Of a stretch of DNA of 64,000 nucleotides, positions 12,477 to 23,062 are shown in pieces (positions within the stretch are counted from its first letter, which is position 1; each line of letters begins with the position of its first letter). The DNA comes from Xylogone sp. PMI_703 (lineage: Eukaryota > Ascomycota > Leotiomycetes): contig JAJTUQ010000010.1 of assembly GCA_021399445.1 (NCBI GenBank), positions 310,001-374,000 of the forward strand, in the 5' to 3' direction. The notes beneath the pieces are model-generated. The model saw only the letters and a program-made list of their open reading frames with translations. It searched no databases and was not told the origin of the DNA. Position numbers and translations under genes: made by a program.

Positions 12477-14228
12477 TCAAGACTCCTGCTTCTCATCGAT
12501 TTTCCCTTCCTCGAACACAAATCTCCATTCTACATCCTTTAGTTCTTCCTTCCTCCTAACAAGAACCTCTGGATCAAAAGCAGGTTTCACAACGCCCTGT
12601 CCAAACAAATGCTGAGTCGGTTTCGGGGTTCTAAACATTCTAAACCCATCCTTCGCATCTTTGTCCTTTTCAACAACTTCAAACCCAGCTACAAAGACAG
12701 CAACCATGCCCAAAATCTCTGCCAATGCCAGGAACCTTCCAGGACATAGGTGTTTGCCACCTCCAAAAGGGACAAAGCTCTGTTTCTGGGCTTTGATAAC
12801 ATCTTTATCAAGGTTGTCTTTTCCAACATTAAGGAATCGCTTTGCATCAAAAGCATGCGAGTCGCTTCCCCAGGTAGTTGAAGCAAGATGGATGATTCTG
12901 GCAGGAAGCTGCACAGCAGTGCCCTTTTTGAGAAGATATGATGAAGGATATGGACCGGATGATGACCTGGTGAGTATCGTATCTTCTTTCACCACGCGAG
13001 CGGATACTTGGCCATTTGCAATGCGCATAGTCTCATTGTAGGCAGACATGAGGAGAGGGCATTCAGTGCTGATGTTTGTCATCTTGATGGATCCTACTCT
13101 TACTACCTTACCATCTATATTCTCTGTTGTGATTTCCACTCGTGGCGTGACTTCGTCTCTGAGTTCAGCTACCAGTTTGGGATCAGCAAGGACGTAGGCC
13201 AGCATCCAGAAGATAGTAGGGACAGCATTGGTGACTGAGACGAAAGCTATTGATGGTTCGAAGTCAGCAAGGTCGTTATTTCCGATACCGAATTTTCGCG
13301 CAGCTACTGCACGCTGAGCTACGAGCCCACCGGCATCGCTATCATGACCGGAGTTATAGTAAGTCCTAAAAGCGGCTTGGAGACGACTTCGTCCTTTATA
13401 TGCCTTGCGGGCTATAAGCCAGGGGAGAAAATTGGGCAGGAGAACGAGTTGGCCAGCTTCGAAATCCCTTGCGAAATGTAAGCTTGGATAAGTCACCAAA
13501 GATAGATAGCTGTTCTTACCACAAGGACTCAATCAAAGATTCATCAGCAGAGATTGGATCATGTTTTCCGTACAGTGACCTAGTTGAGGAGAGCGTGAAA
13601 GAATGTCTGACCCAGTCATAGAGCCTCTTCTCTTCCCATTGCGGCCCAATGGCATTTACGAACGTAGCCAGCTTGTCCAAGACACGCTGATTCATCCCAA
13701 GCAAAGAATCGCCAGGAGTCATGGATTCGTGCATAGCCTTGTGCACGGATTTCATGTACGTGTCCTCCTTGTCGTTTTTGGCCTCATACTTGATTAATCT
13801 CATGGACTCTTCGCTCAATCCAAGGATACGTTCGCAAACCATCTCGATGAAAGGCTCGAAGGCTAAGTTCTTAGACCGGAGTCCAGCCTGGACTAGAGAA
13901 GGCTCTGTAATGACGTACATCTTGGACAGCCCGACATCTATTGTGAATGCTGGTAAAGGATGTTTCTTCCTAAGTTGCGTTATTACTTGCATCGCATTCA
14001 ACGTGGGAATGGAGCCTCGCCATACATGAGCAGATCAAAGTATCCAACTTGATGCCAGATCATGCCGATGACATGCCCAAAAATGGGAATCTTTCCCCTG
14101 ACTAGAGGCGGTTCTCGGGCATCTAGCTTTGGTACGAGCAGATACCTGCATACAAGCACCACAACCATCACCAGGAGGGCTGGAGTGATATAGCCGCGCA
14201 GTGCGCTGGCGTCCGCTGTGATCTCCAT
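12477..14228 (-). CDS. cytochrome P450 monooxygenase, 547 aa
   Basis: Exons are 14228-14026, 13969-13520 and 13467-12477, with introns of 56 and 52 nt. One N-terminal membrane anchor lies at about residues 15-32 and is followed by a basic and proline stretch. The ExxR pair is E363/R366 in NETMR, and the heme-ligand cysteine is C459 in FGGGKHLCPGR. The I-helix region (FVSVTNAVPTIFW) lacks the usual A/G-G-x-D/E-T-T; it has an asparagine there, as in the CYP7/CYP8-like group and many fungal relatives. An upstream open frame extends past the start but has no ATG, so I place translation at MEITADAS. The substrate is probably a sterol, terpenoid or other lipid, which is inference. Confidence 0.9.
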
Positions 14229-15001
14229 CTGGATCCAGTGTGCTCTACGCGAAGTCAAATTGTTCTTCAAAATACGACCTGCAAACGCAATAACAATCAC
14301 CAGTAATCCAACTCGTATCTTGAAGCTCAAAGCTCTAGATGCAAAGCAAATATAATAGCTAGGGAGTAGTTAGATGCGGCAGTGCTGATGTCAGATGAAG
14401 GTTTGGGAATTTCGGTTGCAAGCCGTCTTACTGTGTACGTGTGACTTGGACCGCCACACCTGCGGCACAGAGACGCTCACAATTCTGGCCAATGATCAGC
14501 TCTGTAAGTGCTTCTTTTTTAAATGGCAATTTATCATAATTATCCAAGCGCAGCGGGTTTATCATTAACTTAATTGTACTAATGGCTGGACTGTTGTAGG
14601 AGATGTGCCGATCAGACTCCCCTCCCTATTTAAAGCTACAGGGTTGGCAGCACTGCGTTATGCACTGTATTTTTTGGCAGCCCATAGTTACGCCGCGAAC
14701 CATTGATTGGATGTGATTGGCCAAGTCGCACATTTCGAATTCTAGATTAAGTGTTAAATATTTTTCGCTTTCATCTTTTTAAAGAGTTCATTTACTTCTG
14801 CATTGGTTGCAACAAGATCTAGGCAATCAACAAATATAAAACTTACTCATTTTATGGACGCCATGCCGTACCTCCGTACAGCTGATAAGAAGGAAGTCTT
14901 ATTATGGTTTTGTCCTCAGCTCAGAGGAGAAATATCTAGAAATATTGCAGTAGTTTCGAATATCTGTGTCTGAAGTAATTGAACAACTATGTCGCAAGTT
15001 A
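14229..15001. other. intergenic, AT-rich, no gene seen
   Basis: Promoter side of the P450. It is AT-rich towards the MITE. No coding exon was recognised. Confidence 0.45.
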
Positions 15002-15417
15002 TAACGTAATTCCCGGTCCACCGGCCCACTGTAAATTTACCGCAAAATCAAGAGAAACTGTTCTTTGACAAACTCAATCAATATATTATTATATTTGACC
15101 AAACTTTGTATTCTATTTATTGATTTAATAAATAATCATTATATAAATTTTTATGTGATTAGCATATATGGTTTATGTTGTATAATAAAATAGTCTCTAG
15201 TCATAAGCTCAAAATCTAACCTGATAATATTACAGATGCTTTAAGATCAAAATAACCTGATATTTAGAATTAAACTATAGTAATTAGTTATTCCACCAAA
15301 TATTATCTTTTAAAATTGTATGGTTGTTGAGTTTTCAAGAGTTGATTTCTCTCGATTTTGCAGTAATTTTCGGTGGGCCGGTAGACAGGGTGGGCCGGTG
15401 GACCGGGAATTACGTTA
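15002..15417. mobile_element. MITE-like non-autonomous element, about 412 bp, TA-flanked
   Basis: Perfect 28-bp terminal inverted repeats lie at 15002-15029 and 15390-15417. The outer two bases (TA on each side) can be read as a TA target duplication, leaving a 412-bp element with ends ACGTAATTCCCGG. A second, imperfect inverted repeat lies inside (15031-15059 with 15343-15371). The right end carries a tandem copy of the TIR core (15373-15389 next to 15390-15406). The interior is very AT-rich and has no coding capacity. The TA flank points to the Tc1/mariner/pogo superfamily. Because TA is palindromic, it could instead be part of the repeat. Confidence 0.85.
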
Positions 15418-15750
15418 ATCAAATACATCTTTGTGCTGAATGGTCATGTACTGATACATTGTATTCTGCGTCAAGACATGTGTTTTTACCTTGATATCTA
15501 TGACATTCTTACATCTGCTATGTAGTGAGACGTGTTTAAGGCATGGAGGTACATTAGGGCCTTCTCTGGCTCTGCAGTATTGAGTTCTTACTAACATCAA
15601 TTTCATCGACATATTACCGTAGTGTATACTGTACCTCTTGGATACTGGCTCTCTAAAGTCTATCATTTTGAGTTAGCTATCTTCAGGTTTATCTAATAAA
15701 AATACCCCTCTCCCACTGGAGCCACGAATATTATTATCAGAATTTCGACG
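15418..15750. other. intergenic between MITE and small gene
   Basis: No gene seen. It contains the probable promoter of the small downstream gene, so the MITE lies within about 330 bp of that start codon. Confidence 0.4.
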
Positions 15751-16165
15751 ATGCCCTTTCATGTCAATGACGTTGGACCGAGCATGAACCATGGTGCCAA
15801 AGGTTTACCGCCTCTTAAGGGACCAAACAAACTATGCCTGGGTGAAAAATATCCGGGTTGTCCTTGCGAGACTTGCGCTGATGCTAGGTATGTATCTGTA
15901 GCTTGGAACTGAGATACTAAGAGAATGCTCTAATGAAAAGTCTGAGAAAAGAGAAAAGGAGAAAGAAAGGTTGTTGGGTCCGTATGTCGACGACGAGCCC
16001 CAGACATTGACATACCACGAGTCGGACGTCCAGGTCTATGAGACTGGAGGACTTGCTTGTAGCAGAGAGGAGCAAACGAATTTAAAAAGAGTTTTCATCA
16101 AACGCATCAGAAACCAACAACGGGGCATATGGTGGCCTCGAGAATATTCGCAGGGGAGCAAGTAA
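15751..16165 (+). CDS. small hypothetical protein, 116 aa
   Basis: Not recognised. The model has exons 15751-15887 and 15952-16165. The 64-nt intron runs GTATGT to GAAAAG with a CTCTAATG branch candidate. A 34-nt alternative intron would also keep frame but is too short for this genome. The N-terminal part has a cysteine group C-x8-C-x-C-x2-C (LCLGEKYPGCPCETC), followed by a charged K/E helix and then an acidic Y-V-D-D-E-P stretch. The C-terminus is basic (FIKRIRNQQRG). There is no signal peptide or membrane segment. The cysteine group could bind metal, which is inference. Confidence 0.55.
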
Positions 16166-16595
16166 AGAAATGATAGGACTCAATGAGGTTCATTGAAAGT
16201 TGCGACGGCAAAATTAGATTAGTTTTATTTGTTTGGAGATTTATCATATTCTGCTAGATTTGCTAGATTCTTATTGTAGCCTATCTATAGAATGAAGTGG
16301 AGTGGTATTTGCATCACGATTTGCTGATATGGAATAAATCATAGGCGGCTAAGCTATTTGATCCATCGAATCATGCAAGCTTGATAGTACCTTTGAACTA
16401 TAGTAACTCACGAAATTGATATGTCGGCGTTAAGTCCGTATCAGCAGTAAACATGATGAATGGAAAAATGACATTTCATGCTCCCCTTAAATATCATGGG
16501 GATAAGAAATTTTGCCTAGCTCTATTGCTAAGATAGCCATAACCTCCGGATTACACATCGCTAGCCATTATATGCTGGAACCTTTTTGAATGCAT
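16166..16595. other. intergenic, no gene seen
   Basis: About 430 bp between the orphan gene and the 3' end of the eIF2-alpha gene. The two genes converge here, so it holds both 3' untranslated regions. Confidence 0.5.
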
Positions 16596-17941
16596 TTACA
16601 TGACCTCTAGGGCATTTTCATCACTCTCGCTCAGACTTTCATCTCCGCTAACCTCGGCATTTTCTCTCTCTCTCTTCTCCATCAATGCTTGAAGCTCAGC
16701 ATCATCACTCTCCGTGACCGCTTTTGGCTCCATCTTCACAACACAGCTGCCTTTCGACTCCTCAATACTCTTCTTGATATCTTGTATGGCTGCTTCCAAC
16801 GTAGAAATTCCGGTTTGTTTTTCCAAACACGTATTTGTAAGGACGTAGAGCGGCGGCGAAACAAGCTTGACCTTGACTTGATTATCGGCTGTGTTTCGGG
16901 CTTCTGCTTTTCGAAGTGCTTCCTTGACCGCATCGATTCCGTCATACTCAAAGCATGTAACTTCGACATCGGCGCGAACTTTGGTCGGCTGAGGTGTAAG
17001 GCGCTTGCCGATATATGACTTCAATTCTCCTGATACCACATCGTCTGGAAAGTTAATATCTTGCCAAACATCAGGATTTCTATTAAAGCGGTTAGCATTA
17101 GAGTAGTAGCGTGTGTAGTACACAAATAGCTGACATACGTAATTGACAGCTTGAATGCGTCGAGAGAGTGACCGTATTTCTTGTTTAGGGGCCATGCGAT
17201 CCGTTCATATAAATCCTCAATGGGATGATTCGTCTTCTCAGCAACGTGTCGCATGATAGAATGGACCATTTTCGACTTGTTATACCGCTCTTCACACTTA
17301 ACGATATCTTCTGGGGACACTCTTCGCTTCGAGAGATCGATATAACCTAATGTCACACCACATTAGTGCTCTGCCTGTGAATGGAACCTAACAGCATAAT
17401 TTCGGACGTATATGTTGATATTCCAGGGCCTGTGATAAGCCTGACCCCGACAGAGCAAGCGCGCAAAAATCTCTGTCATTTTCAAGGCGGGACTTGCTTA
17501 TCTGCGTCATCGTACAACCTGAGATCTGACTTTCTGGTCACAATCACAGGCCGACTCAGGATATCCTCAAAACAGCTGGCGGCGTTCGCCCAGCACCATG
17601 AATCAAGCAATGAATATAGCAGAACATACCCTTCTCTTTATCTACTCTGAGAACCACAACAACCTCATTTCGCCCAACTCGAATCAGCTTTTGTATACTT
17701 CGGATACGTCGTCGCGATAATTCGGAGAGCAGGATCATGCCATCAATATTGTCGTATTCCAATAATTTCACGTAAGCTCCCATTTCTGCAATCTGCGAAT
17801 CTAGTAAGCATGAGCGGCGGGATGGGGATTGCTGATGACCATAGAAGCTGAGGGCAGACTTACCTGCTTGACGTTCACCATGACAAAGCTATCCACCTCT
17901 GGGAATTTCTCCTCGTAAAAACGACAGTTCGTTAACGACAT
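16596..17941 (-). CDS. sui2: translation initiation factor eIF2 subunit alpha, 310 aa
   Basis: Exons are 17941-17864, 17792-17630, 17346-17139 and 17079-16596. Introns are 71, 283 and 59 nt. The protein is the alpha subunit of eIF2, which brings initiator Met-tRNA and GTP to the 40S ribosome. The N-terminal S1-type OB fold ends in the regulatory loop [12 protein letters not shown]. The serine before RRR (residue 52 counting Met) is the Ser51-equivalent phosphorylated by Gcn2-type kinases in stress. The helical and alpha-beta domains follow, and the tail is acidic (E-S-D-D-A-E, S-E-S-D-E-N). Length is normal for fungi. The second intron is several times longer than others in the window and is structured. 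Confidence 0.97.
17431..17560 (-). ncRNA. candidate H/ACA-like snoRNA inside eIF2-alpha intron 2
   Basis: Within the 283-nt intron the minus strand has hairpin A, with arms CCTGAG and CTCAGG (17560-17518). Next comes a possible hinge AGATAA (17503-17498) fitting ANANNA. Hairpin B has base arms GATAAG and CTTATC (17502-17434) and a perfect inner stem GACAGAG/CTCTGTC. ACA follows directly (17433-17431). The order hairpin-hinge-hairpin-ACA and the 130-nt size fit an H/ACA snoRNA, and intronic snoRNAs in translation-factor genes are common. The hinge overlaps the stem of hairpin B, and the pseudouridylation pockets are not clear. Confidence 0.3.
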
Positions 17942-18510
17942 CTTGGCGGTTCAATATGGGATGGCAGGATGGCGAGGGAAGGGAGTTGGGTTGGAAGATG
18001 TGCGCGGGTGTTGCGAACTGGCGATGCTGTGATTGATGGTGCGGGGCGATTGCCTTCCAAGAGTCACAAAATCTTTGATGATTTCAGCAAGGTCGGCGTA
18101 GTGGGATGAAGTAGACGGATTGGGTTTAGCCCCGGTGGCTCGCGTCTTTGCCTCTTTTCACCGCCTAGTGGCTCACCTGGGTGATAATCACGTGGCACAA
18201 GCTCTTCGTCCTTATGCTGATTTAGGTCACGTGGGAAGGTGACCTTCAACCCATGGCTGATCCTGTCCTGGATATTCTCCCTTGTTCTCGGTTTCGTTCA
18301 TTTTATAAAATAGAGATTTTGCACAGCTTATATTAACCTAATCTAAACTTAAATTATAATATTACAATTATGGTTTCCTATTGCATAATAGACAGACAGT
18401 GAACATAATGTACATTCTACTGAGCTCTTCGGAGCATACTACCGCTTCACTAGTTGTTGATTTCCATATTCTGATCTGCCCTTTCTGATTAGTGAAGATA
18501 GTAGTCATAT
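17942..18510. other. eIF2-alpha promoter side and intergenic DNA
   Basis: Upstream sequence of the eIF2-alpha gene, then an AT-rich block leading to the 3' end of the next gene. No additional gene seen. Confidence 0.5.
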
Positions 18511-20683
18511 TTATATCATCGGTTGGTCCGGAAACGAATCCATATTGAACAAGAACTGGTGTGAATCCATAGACAGGAGGTTTCCGATATCTATAGTTCT
18601 CCAATCCCATTCGATGTCCACAGAAGTAAGGCTCGGCTCATCTCCTGACGTTGTTGGCGAAATAGATTTGACCATAGAACTATTGTCACCACTGGGGGCT
18701 AGAGATGTAGGGTAGTCTTTTTCTGGTGATGTGACCATCTCATCTGTGACCGTACGGGTAGGTGATAATGAATGTTTATTCTGTGGTTGAGTGGTGTATT
18801 TGGTTGCATCGTCTGTCTGAAGCTTTTCTATTATCGTAGATAAAATGTGTTGGAGTGCTTTGAGTAGAAACTGGACCTGAGGAAGGGAAGCTTTATCCTT
18901 TGGTACCATAACTGAGACACAGTCCACAGCTCTCTGCATATAGGGCAAGTAAGCGCTACTTCCTTCTCCGTCGCTGAGCATTTCAAATCCCAAAACGTAG
19001 CATGCCGCTTCAATGAAGAATCCGAAATACACTAATCCCTATTTGCGTAGAAGGTCAATCCTAAGAGGTCCACAGGTTGAAGGCTTCAGACGTACCCTAA
19101 ATACCTCGTTGACTTCACAAGCGTTGGTCATAAACCTTACAATTTGCTGGGCTGTGCTTAAGCAAGAGCTGCATGCATCATCTAACCACAACGGCTGATA
19201 AGGTTTGTCTATATTTGAACCTCTCGACTGTAAGCCGCTAGATCTTAATTTGGCTCTTAGCACGAGGAAGGGCCGGAACATCAGCATAAGAACGAAGTTG
19301 TACACTATGAGAGAGGTCAATGAGTCAGTGTTGATTACCATGGATACTATCTTTAACCTACTTGCAGAAATCATGGTCTGACAAAATCCAAGCTCCTCGG
19401 CTTGAGGGCTTCCAGAAGGGTCGAAACAGATCTCCTTATGTTGCTCCTCAGCAAATTCATCAAGTTCGTTGCGAATCTCGTTTACTGCATTCCAAATTTG
19501 CGAGAGGGACTCTTGATGTTGGCCGTATATGCGAGAGGCACATCTGGACGCGATTCTTGATAGTTTCACAAGCGCTACAATAAATTTCTCGTCGGCTGGT
19601 AGAGGAACCGCCAAACCTGGGTCAGAGATGGCAGTTGGGCGCCCAAGGCAGAAACATATCCAGCTATTTAGAATATATTAGCATAGTGTGGTAATTGAAC
19701 TGCTATGGATGAGGCGCTCACGTTTCCCATATGTATACACACCAGAACGTGAGACGGCGTTGAGAGGTGTCTTGTGGTTGGCCTCGGATGCTGATTCCTA
19801 TGTGTAATCCTGCAGCAACCGCTTTCCTTACAGCATTTCCTATATGCATAAACGCTGCGTGAGGTCTTGATCTCTCCATCAGAAACTGTGATAGTAGCAG
19901 TTGAATATGGATCGACTGTATGTTCACTAATTCATCGTATTTAGCAGCGCTCTGTTTCACTCCCCGGAAGAGGAGCTGCACTACCTCCTCCTCTCCAAGC
20001 AGCGATGCTCCGAGAGCCATTGCTGCCATGAGGACTACGTTATCTGCTGAATCGAATGAGGACATGCCAGGTGATGAGTGAATCTGAAGGAGACGCGCTC
20101 GGAAGGTGTCTTTAGAGATAATCGGCAGCATATGCCAATAAGTTGCAAGGTATCTTTCAATAAGTCGGTTAGCTAGTTCATGATTCAAAAATACAGCTGG
20201 ATAACTGTTATTGAATGACATAGACCTGGTATCTGGAATGTCGCCGAAGAAAAGTGATCGGTTCTGGAAAAAATCCAACCCAGGGCCAACTTGCGCTACT
20301 TCCTCCTTGCGACCCAGAGGTGGTTGGATTCCAGCCAGCTGGCGATATACTAAATACATCATGGAGAAGGTTGATGAAGGTCCGTAGTGTAACTGGATGG
20401 AGGATGACCACGACGTTGGGACAGCTGCAACGCTGTGGACGTGGAAGCCCCGGATACTTTCCATTTTCGTAGCACCATTCTCGGCCTCTTCGCAGCCGTC
20501 ATTCTTATCTCCCTCTTTAGAGAAATAGTTAGAAGCCGCGTGTGACTTTCGCTCGCGATTTCTGTTCTTCGTGCGATAGATACAGTCTGCACCTCGTCTG
20601 GAGCAACGAAAGCAGGGCTGTTCGCCGTCACATCTCGTCTTTCTGGCCCTGCAGCCCTCGCATGCCTTGCAAACGTTCGTCAT
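18511..20683 (-). CDS. Zn2Cys6 fungal transcription factor, 685 aa (or 666)
   Basis: Exons are 20683-19722, 19663-19096 and 19038-18511, with introns of 58 and 57 nt. The zinc cluster sits at the N-terminus: C-x2-C-x6-C-x5-C-x2-C-x6-C (CKACEGCRARKTRC, then CFRCSRRGADC). The fungal-specific domain (PF04082) follows, including YLATYWHMLPII, the middle helices and RRLTFWCVYIWETW read across the first splice. A 57-nt GT..AG stretch inside exon 2 (about 19365-19309) is in frame and may be a further intron; removing it gives 666 aa and a neater helix. The C-terminal third is Ser/Thr-rich with an acidic W-D-W patch that could activate transcription. The first ATG is internal to a longer non-ATG open frame. 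Divergent neighbour: the NmrA-like gene. Confidence 0.9.
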
Positions 20684-21210
20684 CTCGAGTACAAACAAGC
20701 TAAGAGAACAGAATGATTAATTTACTTCTCAATAATTCCGTGCCGGAGATAGACAAAGAGCTCCTGCGTGCAAGCTGGTCTGGATTTGCCTGAGTCAGGT
20801 ATTGGTAACAAGTTAACAGTTATCAATGTAACCACACAAGTACAACCCTTACTGTATCCACCACCATGCGCTCGACATGCATGTTTGGAAAGGTAAATAA
20901 GTACCAAATAAATCTCATATGGCGGGTTGAAGATTGACGAGTGATGTGGGATGGGGTTGCTTATAAACCTGTGCCTCGTCTATGGCTCCTTCTCTAATTC
21001 CGTATTTCCGCTCAACACCTGGGTACGGGGTTTGAACCTCGTTTTTCAGGTACATAGATCTGGAGCTTACCTTGAATAGATACCACAGTCTGTGTATATA
21101 AGGGGAGAAAGGAGGTATTCAAATATGTATTTATTCAGTCAAGCTTTGCATAGAAACTTGCAATTATATAAAATCATAGTTGTCTCTATTGCGATCATAT
21201 TTCGTACACC
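20684..21210. promoter_or_regulatory. divergent intergenic region with TATA element
   Basis: A 527-bp region shared by the divergent Zn2Cys6 and NmrA-like genes. TATATAAG at 21095-21102 lies about 110 bp before the NmrA-like start and is a good TATA candidate on the + strand. Sharing one promoter region makes coordinate control by the adjacent regulator plausible but unproven. Confidence 0.45.
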
Positions 21211-22334
21211 ATGAAGACCATTGCTGTGACAGGTGCCACTGGAGTCCAGGGCAGCTCAGTTATACGAGCTTTGCTAGAAAATAAACAGTGGAAAGTTCGA
21301 GCTCTCACGAGAAATCCAGACGGAGAAGCTGCAAGGGCACTGGTATCACAGGGGGTCGACGTGGTCTTTGCAAGTTTCGATGACGAAGACTCGCTGGTAA
21401 ATGCTTTCAAAGTACGTTTGCATATATTCTTATATGGCAAAAACTCCTTCTAACTAATATTACAGGATGTAAATGCAATTTTTGCCCTTACAAACTTTTG
21501 GGAACATCTGCTGGCCGGAAAATCGCAGACACTGTCGGGCGAGACCGAGGCCAGCCACGCATTAACTATTGCCAGAGCTGCAGCAAAAATAGCTACGTTA
21601 GAGGACTACATCTTGAGCACTTTGCCATCAACTAGTGACTTGACTGGAGGAAAGGTTTCTGTGCCTCACTTTGACTACAAAGCTAAAGTGGATCAGCGCA
21701 TCCGAGAACTATTTCCCGCTCTGGCAGCAAAGACAACTTATCTATATTTTGGATTTTACCCCCAGAATATGGCGTATTTCCCTCTACTGAAGCCGTTTCA
21801 AATAGTAAGTGAACTCCATAAGCTCTCTTGCTACTTGCCAAGAAGTCTTCAAGTTTTAAAAGCTTACCAACAACATGCTAACCTGAGTATACGCGCATGT
21901 AGCCGCTGAGTGGAGCATATGTCTGGTTATTACCGACAAATTCATCCACGATAGTCCCTATTGCTGGGGATATTAATATAACAGCTGGCCTTTGGGTGAG
22001 TCGAATCTTGGCTAACCCTCAGAAAACACGTGGTAAATACACTAGCGTCGTAACTGAGTTCATCTCAGTGGGTAATTTAATCAAAGAATGGGGTCAAGGT
22101 ACTGGTAAACGGGTGGTGTTGGCAGAGTGCTCTGAGCAAGACTTCGAGACTGCTTGGGGTGTTGCAGGGAATGAGATGAGATTACAGTTCAAATTTCATG
22201 AAATAGAAGCAGACTTGACTAGGGGCGTCAAAGAACAGGGGAGTTATGTGAGTGCTGAGGAGCTGGGAATCAATGTCAAAGAACTCGGTGGGGTGAGTGA
22301 AGTTTTCAAGACGTTGAAAGAAAACTGGGCCTGA
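21211..22334 (+). CDS. NmrA-like NAD(P)-binding protein, 323 aa
   Basis: Exons are 21211-21411, 21466-21804 and 21903-22334, with introns of 54 and 98 nt and exact frame closure. The N-terminus shows the Rossmann dinucleotide motif TGATGVQGS (residues 7-15), then an R-A-L-T-R-N-P-D turn after the second strand, as in NmrA/HSCARG-type atypical SDRs (PF05368). These proteins sense or bind NAD(P) and often act as redox-linked co-regulators or isoflavone-reductase-like enzymes. The Y-x3-K pair of classical SDRs is not obvious, which is normal for the family. Size is typical. The divergent Zn2Cys6 factor could be its regulator. Confidence 0.9.
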
Positions 22335-23062
22335 AAATACGGTATTCTCTGATAAGAATATTGCATAGATCTAGGGAACAGCGTGCTAGTCTGTTTGTTA
22401 TGTAGCTGATAGCATGTACTTTGCTGCATTTATGAAAGAATATTCCGCGGTTGGAATCCATATTATCAACATGTTTTAGCATTGTCCCGGAAACGGAAAC
22501 TCGTGCGTATACAACACTCCTACGTCTTAGTGACAAGCCTAGTAATAGCCACTGTAATGAAAAACTAAATTGATTCGAAATGGCTAGAATGAACTATGCC
22601 GGAGTTCCGTATATGACAAAAAAGTGGTCACTAGGATGAAGCTTCCCCTGATCAATTTAATATACTGAGATGTTGATTCTGCAAGGGCGGGAAAGAACTA
22701 TTGAGGGGCTAGCAAGGTTCCCCACCTCCTTGTAGAGCTCCCCGGTTAATATAACCAGAACCGGCCGGGAGACATGTCGTAAATAGCCACGGCGAGAAGA
22801 GAAATAGGCCTATAGTAGCTAATATTAATTGAGGTTTGCATCGACGGCTATAGGCCCGGGAAACCGCAAAGAAGCTGGAAGGAGACAAAAGTGGCTTCCG
22901 TGCAGTTTTTCCGATATAGCTTTGCTCCATAGGCACAGAAGTCGGGCCGTGAAAATGTCGTAAAGGTCTAGGTATAAGAAGCCCCTCTCTGGTCTATTTC
23001 TTTCTTGTTTATTATCTCAAGAGCCAAGGGCATATCCTTTCAATTAAAGACCTCAATTGATT
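22335..23062. promoter_or_regulatory. upstream region of the GH7 gene
   Basis: It has a TATA-like TATAAG at 22973-22978, about 85-90 bp before the endoglucanase ATG, at a normal distance. CCCCAC at about 22721 fits the reverse of the CreA/Cre1 consensus SYGGRG. I did not find a convincing XlnR GGCTRA site. No other gene seen. Confidence 0.4.

Noticed and set aside
21020..21045. CGGGGTTTGAACCTCG resembling a tRNA T arm
   Set aside because: The arm can pair, but no D arm, anticodon stem or acceptor stem is found upstream.
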